This document shows positions 1-6,975 of a stretch of DNA of 64,000 bases, one piece after another (within the stretch, counting starts at the first letter, position 1; every line of letters begins with the position of its first letter). Made by a program: the position numbers and the translations under genes. The DNA lies in NCBI RefSeq assembly GCF_005876985.1, contig NZ_VAHD01000002.1:1-64000 (forward strand). The letters run 5' to 3'. The notes under the pieces were generated by a model. The model saw only the letters and a list, made by a program, of their open reading frames with translations. It made no database searches and was not told the origin of the DNA. The stretch is from Rhodoferax bucti. GTDB lineage: Bacteria; Pseudomonadota; Gammaproteobacteria; Burkholderiales; Burkholderiaceae_C.

Positions 1-66
1 GCGTTCAGTTACCAGCTTTACAGCTTCAACCTTGAACTCCCGGCTGAATTGCCTTCTCGTTGCCAT
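1..66 (-). CDS. IS3-family transposase OrfA, N-terminal fragment
   Basis: The minus strand from 66 to the window edge encodes 22 residues starting MATRRQFSREFKVEAVKLV. This is the typical opening of the helix-turn-helix OrfA subunit of IS3-family (IS911-like) transposases, which binds the IS ends and is fused to the DDE catalytic OrfB by programmed frameshifting. An AGGAG ribosome site lies seven bases before the ATG. The rest of OrfA and all of OrfB are outside the window. The insertion cuts the adjacent tniQ. Family assignment is confident; the subgroup cannot be named from 22 residues. Confidence 0.8.
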   Translation of the reverse strand, partial: MATRRQFSREFKVEAVKLVTER

Positions 67-127
67 TTGCAATCTCCTGTTTCATCGACAACCTTAACAA
101 AGTGTCTTTGAAACCGGCAGCAGCCCA
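1..127 (-). mobile_element. IS3-family insertion sequence, one terminus (partial)
   Basis: The element runs off the left edge. Seen: the minus strand carries the start of an IS3-type OrfA at 66, preceded by about 60 bases of the untranslated leader usual for this family. The tniQ reading frame stops resembling TniQ near 130. The terminus is inferred near 127, where the minus strand reads TGGGCTGCTGCCGGTTTC; IS3-family ends normally begin with TG. The exact inverted repeat and target duplication cannot be confirmed because the other end lies outside the window. Confidence 0.7.
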
Positions 128-539
128 AAAGTCGCAAGGGATGCTGATGTTCAAATCGGCTACTTGCCCAGTCGAAGGAAAATCTGGTCCTTGCATGCAA
201 GAGCACAGTGCAGGCATTGGAGGCACGTCGCGACTGATCCGCCGTCATAAAGCGTAGATAGAGTGTTCCAACCGTATGGTGCTGCAGTGTTGTTTGTACC
301 GAACTGAAAACTTCTGGAAGGCAGCTGGTCAAAGTGTGTAGACCTGTTGGAATACACCGTTTTCTACTGGCTCTAGGTGCATCGAACAGGAGGATGCCTG
401 TTAGTGATTGCTTGCGCCATGCCGTGAGCTGATGAAAGCGAGAGCACACACTGAAAAGAGTTTCGCCAGCATGCGGGGATGGAAAGTTTCCACACAGTGA
501 AGCCCTAACTTGTGGAAGATAGTGCTGAATGTCGTTCAT
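128..539 (-). pseudogene. tniQ: TniQ/TnsD-family target-selection protein, truncated by IS3
   Basis: About 137 residues of a TniQ/TnsD-type protein survive. The N-terminus shows the family signature FPSPHAGETLFSVCSRFH (residues 19-36), then a central region ending in ASSRFEHQHPLR, equivalent to the segment just before the CxxC zinc site of TniQ proteins. At that point the frame enters an IS3-family end, so the zinc-binding and C-terminal parts are absent or displaced beyond the left edge. TniQ/TnsD proteins bind the target or a guide complex and recruit TnsC. The start ATG at 539 overlaps the tnsC stop by four bases (ATGA), so it is the fourth gene of the tns operon. Loss of target selection would be expected to immobilise the element unless another copy acts in trans. 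Confidence 0.75.
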
Positions 540-1813
540 CGTTTGGCCACATCAACAAGTTTTCCCGCTCGGTAAAGTCGTGCGTTCTCCAAGTCCAACT
601 GTGCTTTCGCAGGCAAGAGATCTTCGTAGGCCTGGAAGCGATAGGGGTCGTCGCTGCGAAGCGCTAGCAACGCTGGCTTAAGCAAAGCACAGTGGCGTTC
701 GAACGCCATGTCGAGATGAACTAGCTCCAGACTGCGGGCGCCCGAGCGCAAGGCAATCTTTTGCGCTTGGGTGAACACACAGATCAAGACTGCGGGGAGT
801 CCCAGTGTGAGTTCAAAGAATTTTGCTGCCCAGGTTTCGTCAAATTTAACGATTTCATCCATATATTGGTGAGCTGAGAGTGCTTTGACCAACAAGAGAA
901 AGTGTGGATCCTTGGGTGATGAGGGAAGTGCAAAGTCAATTTGCCCTCCCGATGAGCAACGTCGAGCTGCTTCCAGTGAACCTGCCAATACGCGTACGAG
1001 TTGATGTGTGCCGCTAAAGACCAGAGGGACCTTCACAACATTCGTCAGTTGAATCAGCATGTCCAAGATCAGACGGCCTTGCTTTTTTCCACCATCCAGA
1101 ACTCGCTGCAGATCATCAATGTGGATCAAACCGATGTGATAAGTCGACGCAATCTGCGCGAACTCTTGTATCTGTTGGTCGATCGACATGCGGACACGAC
1201 CGTACTGGCTGACGTAGCTCATCGGTCCTTCAAGCCCCAGAGCCTTGTCTACAGATGCAAAGAATCTAAGCATGAGCCCGCGTGGTGAGCCACTGATAGG
1301 CGCGTCCAGCGATAGCCAGGCTATTTGGGTTTGTGCAAATCTTTTGCGATCGTATTTCACATGCTGGATGACTTGCGGTGTCAGCGAGAGAATCGACCGA
1401 ATAGCTCTAGTCTTTCCTGACCCACTAAGTGCCGTGCAAATCAGGCAAGGTGGTAATGACGAAAATGATCCCCCCTGAAGTCGCATGCGCTCACGGGTTG
1501 TGTATATGCTCTGATTAGTCTTAGCCAGTGTAGGATTTCGCCTTAGATAGCCGGATCGCATGAGAAGGCTAATTTCCGACTCCATTTCCGACAAGTTGGG
1601 TCGAGGAATGTAGAGAGCATCCATTTCCGTCATGGCGTGCAGGCGGATATGCATGGGGAGTTTGCGTATTTCTGCGAAGTTGGTCGCGGGGCGATTCAGC
1701 AGTAAGGCGTCGAGTTCTGCAGGCCGCAAAATTGGAGGCAATGCTTCAATGAGCGGATTGCCCCTGTAATGTGGCGGCAGGTCTTCGGTGATGTATTTTG
1801 CTTTCTCCCTCAT
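536..1813 (-). CDS. tnsC: TnsC/TniB-like AAA+ transposition ATPase
   Basis: An AAA+ regulator that links target selection (TniQ) to the TnsAB transposase. Seen: a Walker A motif ALSGSGKT at about residues 128-135 and a Walker B stretch GLIHIDDLQ at about 228-236, in a protein of about 425 residues, within the range of TnsC/TniB proteins. The ATG at 1813 overlaps the tnsB stop in an ATGA junction, so I prefer it to the in-frame ATG at 1825. It sits between tnsB and tniQ with four-base overlaps on both sides, which points to one translationally coupled operon. The length is nearer TnsC than the shorter TniB. No guide-RNA system is visible beside it. Confidence 0.85.
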   Translation of the reverse strand: MREKAKYITEDLPPHYRGNPLIEALPPILRPAELDALLLNRPATNFAEIRKLPMHIRLHAMTEMDALYIPRPNLSEMESEISLLMRSGYLRRNPTLAKTNQSIYTTRERMRLQGGSFSSLPPCLICTALSGSGKTRAIRSILSLTPQVIQHVKYDRKRFAQTQIAWLSLDAPISGSPRGLMLRFFASVDKALGLEGPMSYVSQYGRVRMSIDQQIQEFAQIASTYHIGLIHIDDLQRVLDGGKKQGRLILDMLIQLTNVVKVPLVFSGTHQLVRVLAGSLEAARRCSSGGQIDFALPSSPKDPHFLLLVKALSAHQYMDEIVKFDETWAAKFFELTLGLPAVLICVFTQAQKIALRSGARSLELVHLDMAFERHCALLKPALLALRSDDPYRFQAYEDLLPAKAQLDLENARLYRAGKLVDVAKR

Positions 1814-4044
1814 GGGGTACCCCATGAATCGAGTTGCTCGGCCAAGCGTGCAAAGTAGGCGTCAGTTTCACTTTCTCCGCTCTCGGCTTCGATAGGCGCC
1901 GATTTTGCAGGAGGTGTTTCGTGCGCTTGCGAAAGAGGTTGCTCTGATATTTGGGTTGCATCGACTCGTTCGCCCTCTGCCTGGCGATTCGCTTTGATGC
2001 CATTTCCTTTTAACTGTTTGCTGATTGGTTGCGCCTGGTTGGCCGCTTTCGTGACTGCTATTGCTTCCTTGAGTTCGTCAGCATTCTGTCGCTGGATATC
2101 CAGGCTTTCGGCCTTGGTGTCATCTACCATGTCCTCGCCAACAAAGCGTTTCACTTCATAGACTTCACGGAAGTCTTCGACGCAAAATAGATTTGCGTCA
2201 GCCAGTGGACGTTTGAATCGAATTTCACGCATCAAGGTTTCCTCTGGTAGAAGACACCAAGCTGCCGAAGAATCATCCGGCGAGGTTATTAACCCGACGG
2301 GCAATTGATCTCCAAAGCCCGCCAGTTTCACTGATGGATGGTCGTTCATCCATGGTGCGGCGTATTCCCACTTGTCGTCGATGATCCCGGTTCGAGTTAA
2401 CTTAGCTTCCTTATGGATTAACGTCTTTCTCATTGCAGTCTCGTGATCTAAAAACACGGCACTGCCGTGTTTGTTGGCGATTCCATCAGACCAGAAGCCA
2501 AGTGGGTTTGGAACTACCTCTCGTGTGATGAAAGCCGAGCTCAGATGGCCACTCATGTTTTTGGTCAAGTTCAGAATCGCAATTCGTCTGACCAGCAGTC
2601 GCGTGAATTCTTTGATGGTCAGCACCGCGTCCAATCGGGTGTCACGCGTACCCCTCTCACGGATGCGTTCTGTAACGGCACCTGGTATCCAATGAATGAA
2701 CTTTGTGTTGAGAACTCCAAAGGTGCGCTCAACGAGGGCCTTCCAATCTGCTCGGTAGGCGCCGGCGATACTGAGGTTTGTCCTCAGTTCAAGCTGAATT
2801 CCTCGACTGCCTTTGCTGTGCAGCTCTCCTCTGTCTGCCAGCCAGAACGTGGGCACGCATCCTTGCGGCATAAGGTGGGCGAGTTCTTGCACCCCGAGCC
2901 ACGACAACCACCGACCTTTGTCCGAAATAGCTCTACACATAGCAATGCGTGCTTGATCCAAATTCGGACCTTCGAGCGCCACATGTACTCCAACTATCAA
3001 GGACGAGAATGCGTCAACCACCAAATAGATGACAGGCCTGCCTATTAAGCGTCGTCGATCAAACGCGCTGATCAAATACACATCGGCCACGGTGGCATCA
3101 ACAATATAGGTATGGCCTGGATAGGGAATGCGATCTCTGGCACTTCCTAGTGCGGGTCGATGTGAGAGGTTGATCCTGCGCTCACCTGCTTCGGTTTGAA
3201 GCAGTTTGAGTTCACCCACAATTTGACTCAGGTGATATCTGAACTGCCTTTCGGAAATTGTCGGAATGGAAGCGTCAGCCTGAATTTCTATGCCACCATT
3301 CGGGTTTGTGGTGATCTTCTTTGGCCCGAAGTTCAACAGAAAGCTGTTGTACATCGCGCTCTTGGAAACGGTTTGATTCGCCAAACTTTCGTAGTGAGCC
3401 TTGATACAGGTCTTATCTGTTTCTGTGACATTTCGACCCTCTGCACTCTGACGGTGCCCCGTCTTGAAGCGGTCTGCTGGTCGGCCTAACTTTTGGGTGA
3501 CTTTGCGCCGAACCCCTCTACACCAATACCGGTCTTCACTGGCCAGTTCTATGTCCATTTTTAGGGTGAAATAGCGTGCGAGAAGTCGCACTACCGTTGT
3601 GGCATTTACTTTGTGCTGTGCCGCAGCTTCATCTACTTTTGTTTTCCACAACCCGAGACATAGCATCGCAACCAAGGTTTCGGGTTCCACAAGGCTGGTC
3701 AAAATCTCTTTGTTGCGTTTGTAGCTTTTGCGCTCCAAAGCTGATTCCCGGTGCCGGTTGCTCGGTTTTGATGCGTCGGTTGCGGTTTCAGGGACGTGCT
3801 GAAACATCTGGGATTGCAGGTGCTGAGTAACGGATCTCCAAGAGTGAACCCGCGGCTTCTTGCAGTGTTTATGTATTCCTGCTGTCTTTTCCTTATCGGC
3901 TTCTCCTAACCAGAACAGCGCGACGAATTGCCCGTGCCGCTCAGAGGCGGCCACAACACGGTGGATTCCAGCCCTAAAATTTGCAATACCGGGCGGAACC
4001 AAGATGAGTTGATTGGGCGTGGTCATAGGCCCGGCATCCGACAT
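1810..4044 (-). CDS. tnsB: TnsB-like DDE transposase (Mu/Tn7/Tn5053 class)
   Basis: This is the 3'-end strand-cutting and joining transposase of a Tn7-like element. In the 744-residue protein a basic, helical N-terminus (about 100-300) probably binds the element ends. An RNase H-type core follows with the likely catalytic triad D316 (in YIVDATVAD), D404 (in FWLADRGEL) and E439 (in DWKALVERTFG). The C-terminal tail is rich in Gln, Glu and Ala, fitting the TnsC-interacting tail of this family. The start at 4044 is uncertain; ATG 4026 is an alternative. It lies 185 bases after tnsA and overlaps tnsC. The presence of TnsA beside it implies cut-and-paste transposition. Confidence 0.88.
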   Translation of the reverse strand: MSDAGPMTTPNQLILVPPGIANFRAGIHRVVAASERHGQFVALFWLGEADKEKTAGIHKHCKKPRVHSWRSVTQHLQSQMFQHVPETATDASKPSNRHRESALERKSYKRNKEILTSLVEPETLVAMLCLGLWKTKVDEAAAQHKVNATTVVRLLARYFTLKMDIELASEDRYWCRGVRRKVTQKLGRPADRFKTGHRQSAEGRNVTETDKTCIKAHYESLANQTVSKSAMYNSFLLNFGPKKITTNPNGGIEIQADASIPTISERQFRYHLSQIVGELKLLQTEAGERRINLSHRPALGSARDRIPYPGHTYIVDATVADVYLISAFDRRRLIGRPVIYLVVDAFSSLIVGVHVALEGPNLDQARIAMCRAISDKGRWLSWLGVQELAHLMPQGCVPTFWLADRGELHSKGSRGIQLELRTNLSIAGAYRADWKALVERTFGVLNTKFIHWIPGAVTERIRERGTRDTRLDAVLTIKEFTRLLVRRIAILNLTKNMSGHLSSAFITREVVPNPLGFWSDGIANKHGSAVFLDHETAMRKTLIHKEAKLTRTGIIDDKWEYAAPWMNDHPSVKLAGFGDQLPVGLITSPDDSSAAWCLLPEETLMREIRFKRPLADANLFCVEDFREVYEVKRFVGEDMVDDTKAESLDIQRQNADELKEAIAVTKAANQAQPISKQLKGNGIKANRQAEGERVDATQISEQPLSQAHETPPAKSAPIEAESGESETDAYFARLAEQLDSWGTP
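1811..1826. promoter_or_regulatory. Perfect 16-bp palindrome at the tnsB-tnsC junction
   Basis: The sequence CATGGGGTACCCCATG is perfectly self-complementary and holds both candidate start codons of tnsC (1813 and 1825) together with the tnsB stop. In mRNA it could fold and block tnsC initiation until ribosomes finishing tnsB open it. That role is inference; a chance palindrome at a coding junction is possible. Confidence 0.35.
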
Positions 4045-4229
4045 GTGCGAGATGAAGTCGCGTTGTGGGTGCGAGCGCGTTTCCCAAGCCAGGGAAGTCC
4101 CAAGTCATAGTCTTGGCTGGGATTTTGCGGGATCCAGAGTCTTGTAAGAACCGCATACTTGAACCCAATGACTACGGTTTCATCGCTCAAGCCGAGTCGT
4201 TGAGCGCAGATACTCAGACGATCGCCAAT

Positions 4230-4979
4230 TTAGGCTTCTGATGGAGTTTTGCTCAAACAATCCAGAATGCTGTTTACATCGATGTCTTTAGCCAACCACT
4301 TCATTCCATCGATGGCCCACATCATCCGCGTGGCTAGTAATGAAGTGAACGGCGTCTCTGTCATGACGATGTGACGCACTTTCCGATCGCCCCAATAGGT
4401 CCTCTCGATACTTCGCAGTTGGTGAGCGCGCTCCGGCCCCTCTTCAATTTCTTTCAGGTATTTGGCATGGATGGATAAGAGGGTGGCATCCCTAAAGTTC
4501 ACCAAGAAATCCGTGGTCATAACACGGGGATTCGTCTTGGTAATCTGCGGATGTTTCAAGCCCAGGCTGCCTGCTATTTCGGCAGTCCCCCTGGGTTTTG
4601 TTTTCATGAGTGGGAACGCGGGGTCATATTCATAGACCTGCAATGGAAACTGCTCGCGGCAGTCGACTGGCCGTAGCGACCAAATCCATAGGAAGATCAG
4701 TAACTCCAAGTCGCTCAGCAAGTGATGGAATCGACCAATAGTCTCGTTGAAGACAAGATGTGATCTTCCCCGGGATTGAAAACCGCTGCGCTCAATCTGG
4801 ATAAATGGCCGATAGTCGGCACCAGTGCCAGTGCCACGTCCTTCGAGAAGAAACGCTCGTTGGCGTTTTAGCTCTCCTTTGACCTTCGGTTCCTTGGTTT
4901 TGTTGGGGACTCGGTCTTCTCGCGCATCTTTCAGTTGTGACTGGGATGGCACACGCGTGCCTTGGACTGCTGAGTTCAT
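4230..4979 (-). CDS. tnsA: TnsA-like endonuclease
   Basis: TnsA nicks the 5' ends of a Tn7-like element so that it leaves as a free piece. Counted from ATG 4979, the restriction-enzyme-like site is visible: E92 in the SDLE motif, then REQFPL, D157 in VMTTDFLV, and K173 in HAKYLKEI, followed by the ERTYW motif. The family lysine is normally preceded by a Val or Gln and here by HA, a small change. An upstream in-frame GTG at 5030 would add 17 residues without family resemblance, and GAGAG precedes the ATG, so I chose the ATG. It is the first gene of the tnsA-B-C-tniQ operon. Confidence 0.85.
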   Translation of the reverse strand: MNSAVQGTRVPSQSQLKDAREDRVPNKTKEPKVKGELKRQRAFLLEGRGTGTGADYRPFIQIERSGFQSRGRSHLVFNETIGRFHHLLSDLELLIFLWIWSLRPVDCREQFPLQVYEYDPAFPLMKTKPRGTAEIAGSLGLKHPQITKTNPRVMTTDFLVNFRDATLLSIHAKYLKEIEEGPERAHQLRSIERTYWGDRKVRHIVMTETPFTSLLATRMMWAIDGMKWLAKDIDVNSILDCLSKTPSEA

Positions 4980-5106
4980 GGGTACTCTCGCTAAATTTGG
5001 GGCAGGCTCGCGCCAGCACCTGGATGGCACTTGACGACGCCGAAAGAAGGGGAGATACTTGAACCAGGGTCCGAAACCTAGTTAAGTTTTCACCAGCTTT
5101 TCGGCA

Positions 5107-5131
5107 GCGCCGGTCTTTTGATCGGCGTTTT
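5107..5131 (+). terminator. Hairpin with T-tail between tnsA and the regulator pair
   Basis: An eight-base-pair stem (CGCCGGTC / GATCGGCG, one G-U pair) with a TTTT loop is followed by TTTTGC on the plus strand. No plus-strand gene ends here, so it may instead be a protein site or an insulator against antisense transcription. Function is uncertain. Confidence 0.3.
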
Positions 5132-5136
5132 GCTTT

Positions 5137-5424
5137 CTACGCCTTTTGTCCCTCCTCGATTAGGTGGATAGGTCCGAAACCAAGGGACGGCGAACGCATC
5201 CCCTCAAAAAGCTTTGTGTTTTTGGGTTGTGGTCGTAGCCCCAGAGCGACACCAATTTTGAAGCTCTCGCCACGACGAGCTTGGCTTCGCCCACTAAGTA
5301 CTGAGTACACCAGTGGTAACGAAAACCCCTTATCCCTTGCCCATTCGGCAACGCTCACGCCGTTTTCCTCGAAGCACTGGCGAATTTCTTCCAAATTCTT
5401 GAGCTTCACTGTGTGTTGCGACAT
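5137..5424 (-). CDS. BcepMu gp16-like small DNA-binding regulator
   Basis: A 95-residue protein with the pattern of the phage BcepMu gp16 family: a helical segment EIRQCFEENGVSVAEWARDK, then LPLVYSVLSGRSQARRGES and a closing helix with a GLRP turn. These proteins look like single HTH units near the lysis-lysogeny switch of transposable phages. ATG 5424 is preferred; an upstream in-frame TTG at 5463 would extend it into the operator region. It points toward tnsA and could be co-transcribed with the transposition genes. It is divergent from the XRE gene at 5475, sharing a control region with symmetric sites. The family name is from memory; the role here is inferred. Confidence 0.6.
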   Translation of the reverse strand: MSQHTVKLKNLEEIRQCFEENGVSVAEWARDKGFSLPLVYSVLSGRSQARRGESFKIGVALGLRPQPKNTKLFEGMRSPSLGFGPIHLIEEGQKA

Positions 5425-5455
5425 AATTGTGGCAATTCTTTCACTTAATTGTGAA
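5424..5455. promoter_or_regulatory. Shared operator region of the divergent regulators
   Basis: Two direct copies of TAATTGTG lie 22 bases apart (5424-5431 and 5446-5453). The right copy is part of an inverted repeat, TTCAC-N6-GTGAA (5440-5455). A 50-base AT-rich gap between a divergent small regulator and an XRE repressor is where a phage-type switch operator is expected. Binding is inferred. Confidence 0.45.
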
Positions 5456-5474
5456 ATTTTCAAGAGGTTTCTTT

Positions 5475-5891
5475 ATGAAAATTGAAGGCATGGGCGTTCG
5501 ACTGCGGGAAGAACGGGAGCGCCTCAAATTGAATCAGGAAGAGATTGCGGCGTTTGCTGGGACGAACCGGATGACACCCAATCGATACGAAAAGGGGCTG
5601 TACCTTCCAACACTTCCATTTCTGGATGCAATCAGTGGTGTCGGTGTAGATGTTGACTACGTGCTTTTAGGCAAGCATGGTGATGTCACTTTGTCATTCA
5701 AAGACGCCGCGCAGCTTGGTGTTGCCGTCTCAATAGTGTCAGATTTACTTGAGAAACATCGACTCGAAGTATCGGATGAGGTCAAGGGATCGCTGATTAT
5801 TAAACTGTTGAGAATGGCAGAGCTCATGCCGCGTGACGCAAAGATGAAGGTCCCATCTCTTGTAGATTTGTTGTCACAGTCAACGCCCTGA
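5475..5891 (+). CDS. XRE-family transcriptional regulator (phage-type repressor)
   Basis: A 138-residue protein with a clear Cro/CI-type helix-turn-helix at about residues 6-60 (LREERERLKLNQEEIAAF, then TNRMTPNRYEKG), followed by the VDVDYVLLG segment seen in many prophage-borne XRE proteins. The C-terminal half is helical, of unknown role, and lacks the Ser-Lys self-cleavage dyad of LexA/CI repressors. The start ATG 5475 follows an AGAGG site; an upstream extension to 5427 would run into the operator. It is divergent from the gp16-like gene and eight bases ahead of a membrane-protein gene. It most likely represses the leftward transposition operon or its own promoter. Confidence 0.75.
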   Translation: MKIEGMGVRLREERERLKLNQEEIAAFAGTNRMTPNRYEKGLYLPTLPFLDAISGVGVDVDYVLLGKHGDVTLSFKDAAQLGVAVSIVSDLLEKHRLEVSDEVKGSLIIKLLRMAELMPRDAKMKVPSLVDLLSQSTP

Positions 5892-5899
5892 ATCGACCC

Positions 5900-6646
5900 A
5901 TGACGAGCCAGGATTCCAAGTTGGCGGCGGTGCTGATCGAGCTGGAGAGCAAGGTTTCGAAACTGCCATCAGTTGACAGTCCAATGGAGGCCTTGGAAAG
6001 GCTCCAAAGCAGTCAGCAGAATGAAATGGGTGAGCAATATGCTCGAATGCTAGGTACAGACTTCCCTTGGTGGCAGATACGTCGCAGTCCGTTTCACGCA
6101 ATGCGGTTCTTTTGCATCAAGAGGAAATATGCACATACCGCTCTCAACCTAAGCCGGTCTGATTGGGTGAGACTTAAGGCATTGGTCGTTCGCATTCGGT
6201 TCGGGTTTTATATAGACGATGCCAGTACCCGACTTCTGGAGTATTTGATCAGGCAAGACTTTTTGACGGAACGCGATGCCTGGCGACTACTGCATTCACC
6301 GGGTTGCCGCATTTCAGAGGAAGGGCTGGAGCCAGCACCGTTGTCGCCAATTGCTGGCAACTTTGGATTGTCCATTTCACTATCCCTTGGCATTTTGGCA
6401 GTGTTACTTCTGCAACCCCTCTTGATGTCACTATTGGGCGAATGTAAGTCTCCAATCTGTCAAATTGTTGGAGATGCTGTTTTGGCATCTTGGTCCCTTC
6501 TCACTGGATATTTGGTTGCGGTGTGTACTTGGGGACGACGTGATGCGGCAAAGGTTTTGTCAAGGCTTCTGGAATTAGATTTCAATGCCAGACAAGCTGA
6601 GCGTCTCGCGGTGAAGAGGCCGCTCGTTGTCCGGCTGCTTTGGTGA
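5900..6646 (+). CDS. Hypothetical two-segment membrane protein
   Basis: Not recognised. The 248-residue product has a charged soluble N-terminus (about 1-150) with a Trp- and Arg-rich segment around 57-75. Two hydrophobic stretches follow, at about 153-176 (LSISLSLGILAVLLLQPLLM) and 187-208, with a short loop holding two cysteines between them, then a basic cytoplasmic-looking tail. It starts eight bases after the XRE stop, so the two are probably co-transcribed. It could be element cargo, perhaps an immunity or exclusion function as often found beside phage-type repressors, but nothing in the sequence proves this. GC content is lower than in the nar genes. Confidence 0.6.
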   Translation: MTSQDSKLAAVLIELESKVSKLPSVDSPMEALERLQSSQQNEMGEQYARMLGTDFPWWQIRRSPFHAMRFFCIKRKYAHTALNLSRSDWVRLKALVVRIRFGFYIDDASTRLLEYLIRQDFLTERDAWRLLHSPGCRISEEGLEPAPLSPIAGNFGLSISLSLGILAVLLLQPLLMSLLGECKSPICQIVGDAVLASWSLLTGYLVAVCTWGRRDAAKVLSRLLELDFNARQAERLAVKRPLVVRLLW

Positions 6647-6811
6647 TTAGGAGGTTCATTGAGCGTCGTTGCGGGCTGAGCTCCAATTTTGGGGGGAGCT
6701 TAGAAATTTGCTGATGTTTGAGGAAAACGTAAGCCGTTCAATAGCGCGAACCATCCCGGTAAACCCGCGGACATTCCTCCCGAGGCGACGCATTTCATGC
6801 TGGAAACATGC

Positions 6812-6861
6812 ATAAAAAAACCGCCAAGGTTGCGCATGCTGGAGGCAGAGGCGTGGCGGTT
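6812..6861 (-). terminator. Minus-strand terminator-like hairpin without an obvious gene
   Basis: On the minus strand AACCGCCA pairs with TGGCGGTT across a 27-base loop and is followed by a run of seven T. It looks intrinsic, yet no minus-strand protein gene lies upstream of it within the window gap. It could end a small RNA starting near the narX promoter, or be the relic of a gene removed by the insertion. Confidence 0.5.
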
Positions 6862-6911
6862 ATGTTGTCCAAATTTTAGCAGACCTGTAGTTGCAATGCA
6901 CGTCTAAGAAA

Positions 6912-6925
6912 TTGACGCATATCAA
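6912..6925. promoter_or_regulatory. FNR/Anr-type box upstream of narX
   Basis: TTGACGCATATCAA matches the FNR consensus TTGAT-N4-ATCAA with one mismatch. Its centre is about 57 bases before the narX ATG, so a start site about 41 bases downstream would give a short leader. This suggests low-oxygen induction of the sensor operon. Confidence 0.65.
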
Positions 6926-6975
6926 TATCCATCGTTGCTGCATGTCGATAATCACTAAAGAATATCGACTTACAC

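Larger units (their letters stand above)
6647..6975. other. Intergenic region between the mobile block and narX
   Basis: This 329-base gap holds, in order: a hairpin AGCTCC...GGAGCT near 6679-6704, a minus-strand terminator-like structure (6812-6861), and an FNR-type box (6912-6925). The right end of the Tn7-like element should lie here if it inserted beside narX, but I cannot pick a terminal repeat with confidence. No tRNA is visible. Confidence 0.5.

Noticed and set aside
1-6646. CRISPR-associated transposon (CAST)
   Set aside because: No cas genes, repeats or guide locus are visible near the tns genes; the left flank is outside the window, so only the visible part can be judged.
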